Assembly (NCBI RefSeq): GCF_013318015.2
Contig: NZ_CP115842.1
Location: forward strand, 1,356,001-1,420,000
Source of the DNA: Agrobacterium tumefaciens
GTDB taxonomy: Bacteria > Pseudomonadota > Alphaproteobacteria > Rhizobiales > Rhizobiaceae
Direction of reading: 5' to 3'
Length of the DNA stretch: 64,000 nt
The notes under the pieces were generated by a model that was not told where the DNA came from, did not search any database, and was given only the letters and a program-made list of their open reading frames with translations. Shown here one piece after another: positions 19,427-28,480 of this stretch. Made by a program: the position numbers and the translations under genes. How positions within the stretch are numbered: the first letter of the stretch is position 1; every line of letters starts with the position of its first letter.

Positions 19427-20653
19427 TCAGTCGAAACGGAAGAGATCGGCGTCGGGGTCCTTGCCACCATTAACGGCGGCGGCGACTATCTCGGCGGCGA
19501 TCTGGCTGAAGGTGATGCCGTTGCCGCCAAAGCCCATGACGGCATAAACGTTCTTCATGCCGGGAACCGCGCCGATCAGCGGCAGGCCCGTGGTGGTCGT
19601 GCCGAAGCCGGCCGCCCAGCGATATTCGGGTTCGCCGATGTCGACGCCAAGAAGCTTTTCGATCTTGCGTTTGATTGCATCCGCCTTGGAGGCAAGCTTG
19701 CTCTCAGACAGGTAGGATGTGGAGTTCTCTTCATCCTCACCACCGGCAATAAGGCGCTCATCCCGGTCGGTGCGCAGGTAGAGATAGGGATCTGAAGCCT
19801 CCCAGAGGATGTGGCTATTCAGCCAGTCCGGCAGATCGATACCCTTCGCACTCGCCAGCGCCCAGGTGGAGATGATCTGGTGTTTCGGGCTTTCGAGCGA
19901 TTTCAGGAACTCGTATCCGGTGCAGAAAACGATATTGCGCGCGGAAATGATTTTGCCGTGTGCTGTGGCGACGACCACCTCGTCACCGAGATTTCGAAGA
20001 TCGGTGATTTCAAGTTGTGAAACGATCTCCGCGCCGGCGCCTGCTGTGTGGCGCAACAGGCCCGCCGTCAGCTGCGCCGGATTGGCGGAAGCGGAGATAT
20101 CGCTGAGGATCGCCCCTGTCCGCTCAATCGCATAGTCGTTTTTAAGTTTTGCGGTGTCGAGAAAGCGGGCTTCGATCCCGGCCTCTTCGCGCGCTGCCGC
20201 TTCGGCCTTCAATGCACGCAAACCCATCTCGTCTCCGGCAAGATAAAGCGCCTGTTTGCGCGCCATGCTGCAGGAAATGCCAAGCGAAGAAACGATTTCC
20301 TCCAGCCGCAACACGGCGCGCGCGGAGCGCTGCCACGCCCGATCAGCAGCATCCTTGCCGATCATCTTTCTGAGCTCGATAAGGGGTGTGTCGATCTCGT
20401 GCTGTATCATCGCAGTGCTGGCGACACTGCTGCCCATCACCGGATCACGCCGGTCGACGATCAGCATGGATTGCCCCGGTCTCTGCAACGCATGGGCGGC
20501 AAGCGCGCCGCTGATGCCGGCGCCGACGACGATCGTATCGTAATGGTCGGAACTCGGGGTGTTCCTGGTGCGGAGGCCTATGCGTGGCGTGTCGGCCCAA
20601 AGGGGTTTCGATTCCCTGAGGTCGCGTTCCTTCGTCAGTTCCGATGTGGGCAT
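19427..20653 (-). CDS. FAD-dependent oxidoreductase, DAO family
   Basis: The 408-aa protein has an N-terminal dinucleotide-binding motif YDTIVVGAGISGALAAHAL at about residues 38-56, then IVDRRDPVMGSSVASTAMI where the Ser/Thr-rich stretch follows the FAD ribose site. The C-terminal GFGGNGITFSQIAAEIVAAA closes the FAD domain. The family oxidises secondary amines or amino acids (glycine, sarcosine and relatives); the substrate is unknown. The start at 20653 is preceded by AGGA. It is a separate unit from the DJ-1 gene upstream, with a hairpin in the gap (20739-20774). Confidence 0.85.
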   Translation of the reverse strand: MPTSELTKERDLRESKPLWADTPRIGLRTRNTPSSDHYDTIVVGAGISGALAAHALQRPGQSMLIVDRRDPVMGSSVASTAMIQHEIDTPLIELRKMIGKDAADRAWQRSARAVLRLEEIVSSLGISCSMARKQALYLAGDEMGLRALKAEAAAREEAGIEARFLDTAKLKNDYAIERTGAILSDISASANPAQLTAGLLRHTAGAGAEIVSQLEITDLRNLGDEVVVATAHGKIISARNIVFCTGYEFLKSLESPKHQIISTWALASAKGIDLPDWLNSHILWEASDPYLYLRTDRDERLIAGGEDEENSTSYLSESKLASKADAIKRKIEKLLGVDIGEPEYRWAAGFGTTTTGLPLIGAVPGMKNVYAVMGFGGNGITFSQIAAEIVAAAVNGGKDPDADLFRFD

Positions 20654-20738
20654 GGAGTTTTCCTGAAAGGTGCAGGGCATTTACGGTGGAAATGCCTGGC
20701 GGGTTACGTCTGGAAAATGCGAACAAACAAAGACAGAG

Positions 20739-20774
20739 AGCGCATCCGGCCATTTTGGATAGGCCGGATGCGCT
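20739..20774. terminator. Hairpin terminator candidate after the DJ-1 gene
   Basis: Thirteen-base perfect arms AGCGCATCCGGCC / GGCCGGATGCGCT surround a 10-nt loop. A seven-T run follows on the plus strand (about 20779-20785) and a T-rich stretch follows on the minus strand. It is placed to stop transcription leaving the DJ-1 gene. Confidence 0.6.
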
Positions 20775-20799
20775 CTGGTTTTTTTCCGCTTTACTGCCC

Positions 20800-21360
20800 T
20801 TAGGCAGCGCGGCGCTCGTGGTTGCCTTCTTCGACCTCCTCGATGATTTTGGCGACGAAGGCGTCCAGATCATCGGGGCTGCGAGACGTGATGATGCCCT
20901 TATCGGTCACAACCTTTTCGTCCTTCCAGTTGGCGCCGGCATTTTTCAGGTCGGTTTTGATCGACCAATATGAGGTCGCGTCGCGACCGCGCAGGGCATC
21001 AGCTTCAACCAGAAGCCAAGGGGCATGGCAGATGGCAGCCACGACCTTGCCGGATTTGACGAAATCGCGCACCACGCGCATTGCATCCTCGTCGTGACGC
21101 AATACGTCGGGATTGATCTGGCCGCCGGGCATGACGAGTGCATCGAAATCATTGGCGCTTACGTTCTTCGCGGAAATATCGACGGCGATGCTGTCACCCC
21201 AGTTCTTTTCGTCCCAGCTCTTGATCTCACCATCCTTGATCGAGGCGATCTTGACGTCCGCGCCCTTGGCCTTCAGCTGATCATAGGGCACGCGCAGTTC
21301 CGAACGCTCATAGCCGTCCGTTGCGAGAATGACGATTTTTGCAGTGTTGATGGCAGTCAT
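20800..21360 (-). CDS. DJ-1/PfpI family protein (type 1 glutamine amidotransferase-like; protease I/glyoxalase III-like)
   Basis: The 186-aa protein has the PfpI fold markers: KIVILATDGYERSEL near the N-terminus with conserved E18, MPGGQINPD and the nucleophile elbow AAICHAPW with C111-H112. The family includes the YhbO/PfpI general stress proteins and glyoxalase-type enzymes that act on damaged or glycated molecules. It lies 17 nt downstream of a 75-aa gene on the same strand and is probably co-transcribed from the EcfG-type promoter at 21762-21786. The assignment is firm; the biochemical activity is not. Confidence 0.9.
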   Translation of the reverse strand: MTAINTAKIVILATDGYERSELRVPYDQLKAKGADVKIASIKDGEIKSWDEKNWGDSIAVDISAKNVSANDFDALVMPGGQINPDVLRHDEDAMRVVRDFVKSGKVVAAICHAPWLLVEADALRGRDATSYWSIKTDLKNAGANWKDEKVVTDKGIITSRSPDDLDAFVAKIIEEVEEGNHERRAA

Positions 21361-21377
21361 GTCTGTTTCCTTCCTGT

Positions 21378-21605
21378 TTATCTGTTTTCGTCTTTGTCCG
21401 AATTCACGGAGGGCAGAAAAAACTCCACATCCTCACGGCGCTCCGGATCGAGCTTTTCGATATTCGTTTGCCAGAAGGTCTCGGCTTCTGCCGGTTCGTC
21501 TTCCCATTGGCGCACGAAGGTCTTGTTGTCGTCGATCATGACCTGACGGGTGCCGCCGAGCCGCAGATATTCTTCTGCAAGTTTACGCGTTTCGGTCTTT
21601 TCCAT
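21378..21605 (-). CDS. Small conserved-looking acidic protein, hypothetical
   Basis: The 75-aa product is highly charged, with MEKTETRKLAEEYLRLGG at the start, an ETFWQTNIEKL segment and an acidic tail. It has no signal peptide or membrane segment. AAGGAA precedes the ATG at 21605 at good spacing; a longer in-frame start at 21725 would add a low-quality arginine/proline stretch and is unlikely. It precedes the DJ-1 gene by 17 nt, so the two probably form a stress-induced operon. I recognise no functional family. Confidence 0.7.
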   Translation of the reverse strand: MEKTETRKLAEEYLRLGGTRQVMIDDNKTFVRQWEDEPAEAETFWQTNIEKLDPERREDVEFFLPSVNSDKDENR

Positions 21606-21761
21606 GTCGCGGTTCCTTGTGCGTGGAAAGCGGGGACGGAGGGCGCCGGATGGGTAAGAAGCTCGGCTGCCATTTCGTTGGCCACCGGGAGAAAACGGAA
21701 AAATCCCGATGTTCTTCAGCGCCATCGTGTCCGTTTGACACGGCGGCTCTCCTGCCAGAAC

Positions 21762-21786
21762 AACGTGAGCTTTCCGGTATGGTTCC
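21762..21786 (-). promoter_or_regulatory. EcfG-type stress promoter for the 75-aa/DJ-1 operon
   Basis: On the minus strand GGAAC (21786-21782) is followed after exactly 16 nt by CGTT (21765-21762), a full match to the alphaproteobacterial EcfG consensus. Transcription would start near 21755, leaving a leader of about 150 nt before the start at 21605. Confidence 0.7.
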
Positions 21787-21842
21787 GCATTTTTTCAGGC
21801 GGATTCTTGCCGAGGACAAATGTATCGCGCGCAATTTTTATC

Positions 21843-21868
21843 GGAACAAACCGGCAAGTCGTGCTGTT
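21843..21868 (+). promoter_or_regulatory. Possible EcfG promoter (one mismatch) for the QEGLA cassette
   Basis: GGAAC (21843-21847), 17 nt, then TGTT (21865-21868), one base off CGTT. It lies 25 nt before the first gene of the three-gene cassette, back to back with the perfect site on the other strand. Confidence 0.45.
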
Positions 21869-21893
21869 TTACCCCAGATGCAGGGGAGGCAGC

Positions 21894-22724
21894 ATGACAG
21901 CCAGACACAGTGACGGCGAGTATCGCGGCAACGACGAAAACAAGGGTTTCTGGTCGATCGACTTCGGCAATTCACCGATCATCGGCACGGCCATTCATGA
22001 TGGTCATCTCATTCGTCCGGACATAGCCTCGCTGATGGCTCTTTCCGCCGACCAGCGGCTGAGAGAGGAAGACCCTTTTACCGGCGAGATGATCGCGGGG
22101 ATGACAAACCGCATTGTCGTTCACCATTCGCGTTTCGAAATCGATCTCAACCGGTCCGCCGATCAGGCAGTTTATCTGAAGCCGGAACAATCCTGGGGGC
22201 TGGAGGTCTGGAAACAGGAGCCGCCGGAAGAGGCCACCCGGCAATCGCTCGATTTTCATGCCGACTATTACGCAATGCTCGAAGCAGTTGTTTCAACCGT
22301 CGAGCGGCGGCATGGTGCTTTTGTCGTGCTGGACATACACAGCTACAATCATCGCCGGCAGGGCGCTACAGCGCCGCCAACGCCACAGGCGGAAGCGCCT
22401 GATATCAATATCGGCACATTTTCCATGGATCGCAGCCGCTGGAGTGACGTCGTCAGTGCGGTGGGCCATCATTTCGCGACAGCCACCATCGGCGGACGCC
22501 GCCTTGATGTACGCGAGAACGTCGCCTTTCAGGGCAAGGGTGAGCAGACCCGGTTTATTCACGAGCGTTTTGCGCAGAACGGCTGCGCCATCGCAGTGGA
22601 GTTCAAGAAATTCTTCATGGACGAGTGGACCGGTAAGCCGGATAAGCGCGTTGTTTCCGATATTGGCGACGCTATCACCGCACTTCAGCCGGTACTCGAA
22701 GAGTGCCTGAGGGCGCGGCGATGA
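21894..22724 (+). CDS. N-formylglutamate amidohydrolase-like protein (FGase family)
   Basis: The 276-aa protein shows the FGase pattern: SRFEIDLNR at residues 79-87, DFHADYYAML at about 120-129 and VVLDIHSYNHRR at about 145-155 with D147 and H149, residues of the kind that bind zinc in this amidohydrolase clan. Classic members deformylate N-formylglutamate in histidine breakdown, but no hut genes are nearby. GGGGAGG precedes the ATG at 21894. The stop overlaps the next start (ATGA). It is the first gene of the cassette with a QEGLA/DUF1704 metallopeptidase-like protein and an ATP-grasp ligase, so its substrate is probably a small acylated or peptide-like glutamate compound. That is inference. 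Confidence 0.8.
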   Translation: MTARHSDGEYRGNDENKGFWSIDFGNSPIIGTAIHDGHLIRPDIASLMALSADQRLREEDPFTGEMIAGMTNRIVVHHSRFEIDLNRSADQAVYLKPEQSWGLEVWKQEPPEEATRQSLDFHADYYAMLEAVVSTVERRHGAFVVLDIHSYNHRRQGATAPPTPQAEAPDINIGTFSMDRSRWSDVVSAVGHHFATATIGGRRLDVRENVAFQGKGEQTRFIHERFAQNGCAIAVEFKKFFMDEWTGKPDKRVVSDIGDAITALQPVLEECLRARR

Positions 22725-24598
22725 ACGTCTCCTCGGCGCGTAGTGAACCGTTACCGGTTATCGAGCTGGTAGACGATGTCGTCGCCTGCCTTGAGGCCGG
22801 CAAAGCCGTCCGTCGTGATGTCGGAAAGAACGGCCGGCTGCATATCGACCGGCCGCTGCCGTTTCTTTGCCTGCATCTGACCGGTGGCTCGAAGGACCTT
22901 GCGGCCCGCGATATCGCCTCTGCGCATGCATCTTATCTGATCGCATCGAGCATTCAGGAGGCTGCACCCCTGATTGCAGCCGTCGGCATGGCCATGCGCG
23001 AACGTTTCGGCGCCTTCATGGTTCTCGATATCGGCGAACTGGAACACGACATTCTGCTCGCTGACGATTCACCTTTCCTGCCGCATTATGAGGTTTCCGT
23101 CTCTGCAACATCTGAGCCGGAAACGCAAAGTGCCCGCCGTGTTTTCATCAAGGCGGTTTGTGATGCCGAAGTGCGTTTCCGCACGCCCCGCATAACCCGG
23201 CCCGAACCGGATGCCGATCCGATCCTCAGATTTCAAAATGCCGGGCTTGATTTTCCCTGCATCAGCGTGCGTTTCGCGCCGATCTACCGACAGCCTGAAT
23301 CCGGCGCCGATTATCCCGGCCTGCGCGAGACGATGATTGCGGATATTTTCGATGCCGGCCTTCAGGCCTTCTCGTCATTCGCTGCCGGTAAAGACGCACT
23401 CAAGGTTACCAGCCATCGCGCGCTCGGCCGCAAGGCCTTCGTTGATGCCGTCAGACGCGCCGATCGCTCAATAGACGACATCGTCTCGTCCTTTGATTTT
23501 CTTCTGTCCGTGACGCCGATCAATGCCCGCCGGGCCTTCGAGGAATTTCGCGATGGCAGCTTCCAATATGCGCCGCGCCTGCTTTACCGGCCGCTCGGCG
23601 TTGACGTCGAGGAGCAGAAACGCAAGCTCTATTCCGTCGTTTTCGATCATCTGGAAGACCCGGTGCTCTATCATCTCTACCGGGAGAAACAGCAGGAGAT
23701 CGATCTGCAACTGACCATGCTCGCCAATCTGCATCGCCGTACTTTCACCGATTTCTCCCGCGCCCTTTACGGTGCCGTCGAACCCACGCTTCTGACGCTG
23801 GCGCTCAAGGTGCTTGCCGATTGCCCACGCAAGGATGAGAGCGGCGAAATCGCCATGGTCGATTGTTATGCGGTCGCCAAAAAATCGCGCGAGATGATCG
23901 AGACCTATCTGGCGGAGGAGCCGGAATTCAAGGCGCGTGTCGAGATCAGGGATGACCTGCCGCCTGGCCTGATGGTGACGGGCGAGAAGCTCCTGATTTC
24001 TCGCCACACCGTCATGGAACAGCGCCGGGTCGAAGCGCTGCTGTCGCATGAGATCGGCGTGCATCTCCTCACTTATTTCAATGGGTCGTTTCAGGGCCTC
24101 CGGCTCTTCCGCACCGGCCTTTCCGGTTACGAAGGCGTGCAGGAAGGGCTGGCAGTGCTGGCAGAACATCTGGCCGGCGGCATGACGCGCGAGCGCCTGC
24201 GGCTGATCGCCGGCCGTGTCGTCGGCTGCGCCGCCATGCTGGACGGCGCGACTTTTGTTGAGACGTTCCGGACTATGACCCGCGATCATGGTTTCGACGA
24301 GGCTGGCGCCTTCAACATGGTTTTGCGCATCTATCGTGGCGGCGGTCTTTCCAAGGACGCGATCTATCTGCGTGGGCTTGCGGAGGTGCTGGAGCATCTG
24401 CGCAAGGGTGGCGCGCTCGATCCGTTCTGGATGGGCAAGATCGCCGCTGCCCATTTCCCGGTGATGCAGGAGCTTGCCTTGCGCGGCCTCTTGCGTCCGC
24501 CGGGCGTACGTCCCGCTTTTCTGCTGCCGGCCAAGGCCAATGAGCGGCTGGAAAAGATACGGGCCGGATTATCCATCGCCGAACTGGCGACATTGTAA
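22721..24598 (+). CDS. QEGLA-motif protein (DUF1704, MATCAP-like HExxxH metallocarboxypeptidase homologue)
   Basis: The 625-aa protein contains SHEIGVHLLTYFNG, an HExxxH motif with H443, E444 and H448, and the family-naming QEGLA at 474-478. E475 is placed to be the third zinc ligand. Bacterial members are annotated as flavohemoglobin expression-modulating QEGLA proteins. The domain (DUF1704) is shared with the eukaryotic tubulin tyrosine carboxypeptidase MATCAP. A zinc-dependent C-terminal peptidase activity is therefore a reasonable expectation, with an unknown substrate. The N-terminal 250 residues look like a separate domain. The ATG at 22721 overlaps the stop of the FGase-like gene by four bases; the ATP-grasp gene starts 17 nt after its end. 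Confidence 0.85.
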   Translation: MNVSSARSEPLPVIELVDDVVACLEAGKAVRRDVGKNGRLHIDRPLPFLCLHLTGGSKDLAARDIASAHASYLIASSIQEAAPLIAAVGMAMRERFGAFMVLDIGELEHDILLADDSPFLPHYEVSVSATSEPETQSARRVFIKAVCDAEVRFRTPRITRPEPDADPILRFQNAGLDFPCISVRFAPIYRQPESGADYPGLRETMIADIFDAGLQAFSSFAAGKDALKVTSHRALGRKAFVDAVRRADRSIDDIVSSFDFLLSVTPINARRAFEEFRDGSFQYAPRLLYRPLGVDVEEQKRKLYSVVFDHLEDPVLYHLYREKQQEIDLQLTMLANLHRRTFTDFSRALYGAVEPTLLTLALKVLADCPRKDESGEIAMVDCYAVAKKSREMIETYLAEEPEFKARVEIRDDLPPGLMVTGEKLLISRHTVMEQRRVEALLSHEIGVHLLTYFNGSFQGLRLFRTGLSGYEGVQEGLAVLAEHLAGGMTRERLRLIAGRVVGCAAMLDGATFVETFRTMTRDHGFDEAGAFNMVLRIYRGGGLSKDAIYLRGLAEVLEHLRKGGALDPFWMGKIAAAHFPVMQELALRGLLRPPGVRPAFLLPAKANERLEKIRAGLSIAELATL

Positions 24599-24615
24599 TA
24601 TTACAGGAGGGGCTT

Positions 24616-25662
24616 ATGCGTATCGCATTTTTCGTCAATTCCATCGAAACCGAGGGGCCTACTTTCGCAACCGGCCTGCTGGCCATGGCGGCGCTCAATC
24701 GCGGTCACGAGGTGGTGTATCTGACGCCTGGCGATTTTACCTTGCGCTCGGATGATAGCCTGACCGTACACGCCACCGTTCTACCGAAGGCCAAATACAA
24801 GAAAGCCGATGCTTTTCACGCGGCACTTCAGGACAAAGCACTGGAACGGCGTACCATGGATGTAGAGGAAATCGACGCGCTGATGCTGCGCAACGATCCC
24901 TCGCTGGATCAGACGACGCGGCCATGGGCGGTGCATGCCGGCATTCTGTTCGGGCGGCTGGCAGAACAGCGCGGCGTTGTGGTTCTGAACGACCCGGAAG
25001 GATTGGCGCTGGCGCAGAACAAGCTCTATTTCCAGAGCTTTCCGGAAATCGTACGCCCGACCACGATCATCTCGCGCAATGTCGATGAAATACGCGCATT
25101 TGCGGATACCCACCCTAAGGGTGTCATCGTCAAGCCGCTGCAGGGTTCAGGCGGCAAGAACGTCTTCAAGATCGGCTCCAGCAAGGAGGCCAATCTCAAC
25201 CAGATTTTCGAGGCGGTCAGTCTCGAAGGTTACTTGATTGCACAGGCCTATCTGCCGGCCGCCAAGGATGGCGATATTCGGTTCTTCATGATGAATGGCA
25301 AGCCTCTGATGCGCGACGGACAATATGCGGCTTTGCGCCGCGTTCCGGCAAAAGGCGATCTGCGCTCCAACATTCACGCCAAGGGCACTGCCGAGGCCGT
25401 GAAGGTGACGGATGAGATCGTGGCGCTTGCCGAAATGATGCGGCCCAAGCTGGTGGAAGACGGTATGTTCCTGGTCGGGCTTGATATTGTCGGCGACAAG
25501 ATACTGGAAGTGAACGTGTTTTCGCCCGGCGGTCTCTCCAACATTCGCGACCTCACCGATGTCGATTTCAGCGATACGATCATCGAAGCCGTGGAAACCA
25601 AGATCGCCATGCAGAGCGCTTCCGGCGGCATGCTTTCCAATCGTCTGCTGGCGACGCTTTGA
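24616..25662 (+). CDS. ATP-grasp ligase, glutathione synthetase-like
   Basis: The 348-aa protein opens MRIAFFVNSIETEGPTFAT, as in prokaryotic glutathione synthetases. It has the ATP-grasp loop VKPLQGSGGKNVF (173-184), the strand GDIRFFMMNGKPL (219-231) and the metal-binding end LEVNVFSPGG with E298 and N300. The family joins an amino group to an acyl-phosphate made with ATP. It is probably a paralogue acting on another substrate rather than the housekeeping GshB, since it sits in a cassette with two metallohydrolase-like proteins and has no gshA nearby. AGGAGG precedes the ATG. It ends one base before the convergent epimerase gene. Confidence 0.85.
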   Translation: MRIAFFVNSIETEGPTFATGLLAMAALNRGHEVVYLTPGDFTLRSDDSLTVHATVLPKAKYKKADAFHAALQDKALERRTMDVEEIDALMLRNDPSLDQTTRPWAVHAGILFGRLAEQRGVVVLNDPEGLALAQNKLYFQSFPEIVRPTTIISRNVDEIRAFADTHPKGVIVKPLQGSGGKNVFKIGSSKEANLNQIFEAVSLEGYLIAQAYLPAAKDGDIRFFMMNGKPLMRDGQYAALRRVPAKGDLRSNIHAKGTAEAVKVTDEIVALAEMMRPKLVEDGMFLVGLDIVGDKILEVNVFSPGGLSNIRDLTDVDFSDTIIEAVETKIAMQSASGGMLSNRLLATL

Positions 25663-25663
25663 T

Positions 25664-26686
25664 TTATTCGCGCAGCTCTGTCGACTGCATGTCACGATAC
25701 CAGGCGACGAGGGCCTTGATGCCCTCCTCGACCGGGGTTTGCGGCACATAGCCCGTCAAGGCCCTCAGAAGATCGGGTGAAGCGAAGGTGCGGGGGACGT
25801 CTCCCTGCTGCATCGGCAACATGTTGCGGATTGCCGGCCTGCCGACCGCCTTTTCGACCGTTTCGACAAAGTGCATCAGCTCTACCGGCTGGCCGCCGCC
25901 AATATTGACGATGCGGAAGGGTGCGTGGTGCGACAGCGTGTCGGTGACGCCTTCCTCAGTGACCCGGTTTTCCTCGGACGGAATGACCTGGCTCAGCCGG
26001 ACGATACCTTCAACGAGGTCATCGATATAGGTGAAGTCGCGGCTCATATTGCCTTGGCCGTAAATATCGATCGGCTCGCCGTTCGAGATGGCGTCGACGA
26101 ATTTGATTGGCGCCATGTCCGGCCGTCCCCACGGCCCGTAAACCGTGAAGAAACGGAAGGCTGTGGTGGGCAATTTGTGGAGATGGGCGTAGCTGTGCGC
26201 CATCAATTCCATCGATTTTTTGGTGGCCGCATAAAGCGTCATCGGCTCGTCGGCCTTGTCGCTTTCCGCAAAGGGTATTTTTTCGTTGGCGCCGTAGATG
26301 GAGGAAGTCGAAGCCAGCATCAGGTGTTTGACACGCAGGTTCTTGGCAAGCTCCAGCATGTTCCACGATCCAATGAGATTGGAATCGATATAGGCGCGTG
26401 GATTTTCGAGGCTGTAGCGAACACCTGCCTGAGCGGCGAGGTGAATTATGATTTCCGGTTCGGCAGCCTCTGCCGCGCGCTTCAGCGCATCCGTGTCTTC
26501 CAGCATGCCGATTTCGGCCCTGAAACCGTTGGAGCGGGAAAGGATCGCATGGCGTTTTTCTTTCAGGCTAACATCGTAATATTTCGTCATGCCGTCGAAA
26601 CCGGTTACGAAATGGCCGGCATCGAGCAGCCGTTTGGCAACGTAAAAACCGATGAAGCCCGCGGTGCCGGTAACCAGATAACGCAT
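25664..26686 (-). CDS. lspL: NAD-dependent sugar epimerase, UDP-glucuronate 4-epimerase type
   Basis: The 340-aa extended SDR starts [21 protein letters not shown] (TGxxGxxG). It has [15 protein letters not shown], the catalytic region [12 protein letters not shown] and [17 protein letters not shown] with YxxxK, and the late [16 protein letters not shown] typical of UDP-glucuronate epimerases. It would turn UDP-glucuronate into UDP-galacturonate for lipopolysaccharide or exopolysaccharide. The upstream UDP-glucose dehydrogenase gene supplies the substrate and is 86 nt away on the same strand. I chose the ATG at 26686, which begins the Rossmann strand directly; an ATG at 26704 is also possible. 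Confidence 0.85.
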   Translation of the reverse strand: MRYLVTGTAGFIGFYVAKRLLDAGHFVTGFDGMTKYYDVSLKEKRHAILSRSNGFRAEIGMLEDTDALKRAAEAAEPEIIIHLAAQAGVRYSLENPRAYIDSNLIGSWNMLELAKNLRVKHLMLASTSSIYGANEKIPFAESDKADEPMTLYAATKKSMELMAHSYAHLHKLPTTAFRFFTVYGPWGRPDMAPIKFVDAISNGEPIDIYGQGNMSRDFTYIDDLVEGIVRLSQVIPSEENRVTEEGVTDTLSHHAPFRIVNIGGGQPVELMHFVETVEKAVGRPAIRNMLPMQQGDVPRTFASPDLLRALTGYVPQTPVEEGIKALVAWYRDMQSTELRE

Positions 26687-26772
26687 GATGACTATATCCC
26701 ACATCCGTTGGTGCGTTTGCGGCCGAACCGAAGCGCAAAAACCGTTTTAATGAAACTTCGAAGGCGAAACCG

Positions 26773-28104
26773 CTATTGGCCCTTGTCGGAACTGCTGTCG
26801 TGCGGGCGGCCAATGCCAGCATAAACGAAGCCGTGCCCGGTGACCTCGTCCGTGCGGTAGATATTGCGCAGATCCACCAGAACGGGGTTTTTCATGATGG
26901 CCTTCAGGCGCGGCAGATCGAGTGCGCGGAACTGGTTCCATTCCGTCACGATCACGAGGGCATCGGCGCCTTCGGCAGCCTCGTAGGGACCGCTGGCATA
27001 GTCGATACCCTCGATCACATGGCGGGCATTCACCATTCCCTCCGGATCGTAGCCGACCACCTTGGCGCCGCCGTCCTGGAGGGTCTGGATGATGGCAATC
27101 GCCGGGCTGTCGCGCATATCGTCGGTATTGGGCTTGAAGGTCAGGCCAAGGACCGCGATCTTCTTGCCGCGCACGTCGCCGCCCACCGCGTTGATGACCT
27201 TGCGGCCCATGGCGCGCTTGCGGTTGTCGTTGATGGCGATGGTGGTCTCGATCAGCCGCACAGGGGCGTCATAGTCCTGCGCGGTCTTGGCAAGCGCCAG
27301 CGTATCCTTGGGGAAACAGGAGCCGCCATAACCGGGGCCGGCATGCAGGAACTTCGCGCCGATGCGGCCATCGAGGCCGATGCCGCGCGAAATATCCTGA
27401 ACATTGGCGCCGACCTTTTCGCATAGATCCGCCATTTCGTTGATAAAGGTGATCTTCATCGCCAGAAAGGCGTTGGCGGCATATTTGATCAGTTCCGAAG
27501 TGCGCCTGGTGGTGAAGAGCAAAGGCGACTGGTTGAGATAAAGCGGACGGTAAACCTCCGTCATCACCGGGCGGGCGCGCTCGTCGGAAAGACCGACGAC
27601 GATGCGGTCCGGTCGCTTGAAATCCTCGATGGCCGCGCCTTCCCGCAGAAATTCCGGGTTGGAAACCACGGCAAAATCGGCCGAAGGGTTTTCTTCGCGG
27701 ATGATGCGTTCCACCTCGTCCCCCGTGCCGACGGGAACGGTAGACTTGGTGACGATGACGGTGAAGCCTTCAAGCGAATGGGCGATTTCTTTCGCCGCCG
27801 CATAGACATAACCGAGATCGGCGTGGCCGTCGCCGCGCCGCGAGGGCGTGCCGACCGCGATGAACACGACATCGGCATTGGCAACCGCGGAGGAGAGATC
27901 GGTGGTGAAGCTCAATCGGCCCGCCTTGGCGTTGTTGGCAACGATGACCTCCAGACCCGGTTCGAAGATCGGGATATGGCCGCTTTTCAGCGCTTCGATC
28001 TTCTCCGGCATCTTGTCCACGCAGATCACGTCATGGCCGAAATCGGCAAAACACGCACCGGAAACAAGGCCGACATAACCGGCACCGATCATCACTATCC
28101 GCAT
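26773..28104 (-). CDS. UDP-glucose 6-dehydrogenase
   Basis: The 443-aa protein starts MRIVMIGAGYVGLVSGACFA, the NAD-binding motif of the family. It has VGTPSRRGDGHADL, VTKSTVPVGTG and the catalytic cysteine in GPGYGGSCFPKDT, followed by the second Rossmann domain (GKKIAVLGLTFKPNTDDMRDS). It oxidises UDP-glucose to UDP-glucuronate in two NAD-dependent steps. It precedes the UDP-glucuronate 4-epimerase gene on the same strand, which makes a short UDP-uronate pathway for surface polysaccharides. Length is standard. Confidence 0.94.
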   Translation of the reverse strand: MRIVMIGAGYVGLVSGACFADFGHDVICVDKMPEKIEALKSGHIPIFEPGLEVIVANNAKAGRLSFTTDLSSAVANADVVFIAVGTPSRRGDGHADLGYVYAAAKEIAHSLEGFTVIVTKSTVPVGTGDEVERIIREENPSADFAVVSNPEFLREGAAIEDFKRPDRIVVGLSDERARPVMTEVYRPLYLNQSPLLFTTRRTSELIKYAANAFLAMKITFINEMADLCEKVGANVQDISRGIGLDGRIGAKFLHAGPGYGGSCFPKDTLALAKTAQDYDAPVRLIETTIAINDNRKRAMGRKVINAVGGDVRGKKIAVLGLTFKPNTDDMRDSPAIAIIQTLQDGGAKVVGYDPEGMVNARHVIEGIDYASGPYEAAEGADALVIVTEWNQFRALDLPRLKAIMKNPVLVDLRNIYRTDEVTGHGFVYAGIGRPHDSSSDKGQ

Positions 28105-28480
28105 TCTTCTTCCTTTCAGTTCGTGAGGCGATGTTCGCGCAGCAAGCTTCAGGCGAAATCAGCGGGTGCAATCACACCACATTGTTTAGCCGCCTTCACG
28201 CTTGCCGCCAAGCGCCACGATCAACACGGGCTAACCTCTTTCCGTGACGGTGATATGATGGCGTCGGCGGGACAAATTTGCCGCACCTTGCGGCCATCTG
28301 CATCGATGCGGCCGGATCGGGTGTTTTTGCGGCTTTTGCGGCTTGCACTCATAGGTAGCCGGGTCTAGCCATAAGGTGAGGATCAAATCTGCCAGACTGT
28401 CTGTCCCTTAAGGGGCGTCCGGGTTGCTTTAAGCGGCCGGGGTGCGCTTTGCGTTGCGGTCGCTGTTCGGGGAAGTTCAA
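28105..28480. other. 376-nt divergent spacer upstream of ugd and the DMT transporter
   Basis: It holds no supportable gene. A direct repeat of TTTGCGGCTT-like sequence occurs near 28323-28345 and a ten-base palindrome CCCTTAAGGG near 28407-28416. Promoters for both divergent genes must lie here, but I cannot place them with confidence. Confidence 0.35.
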
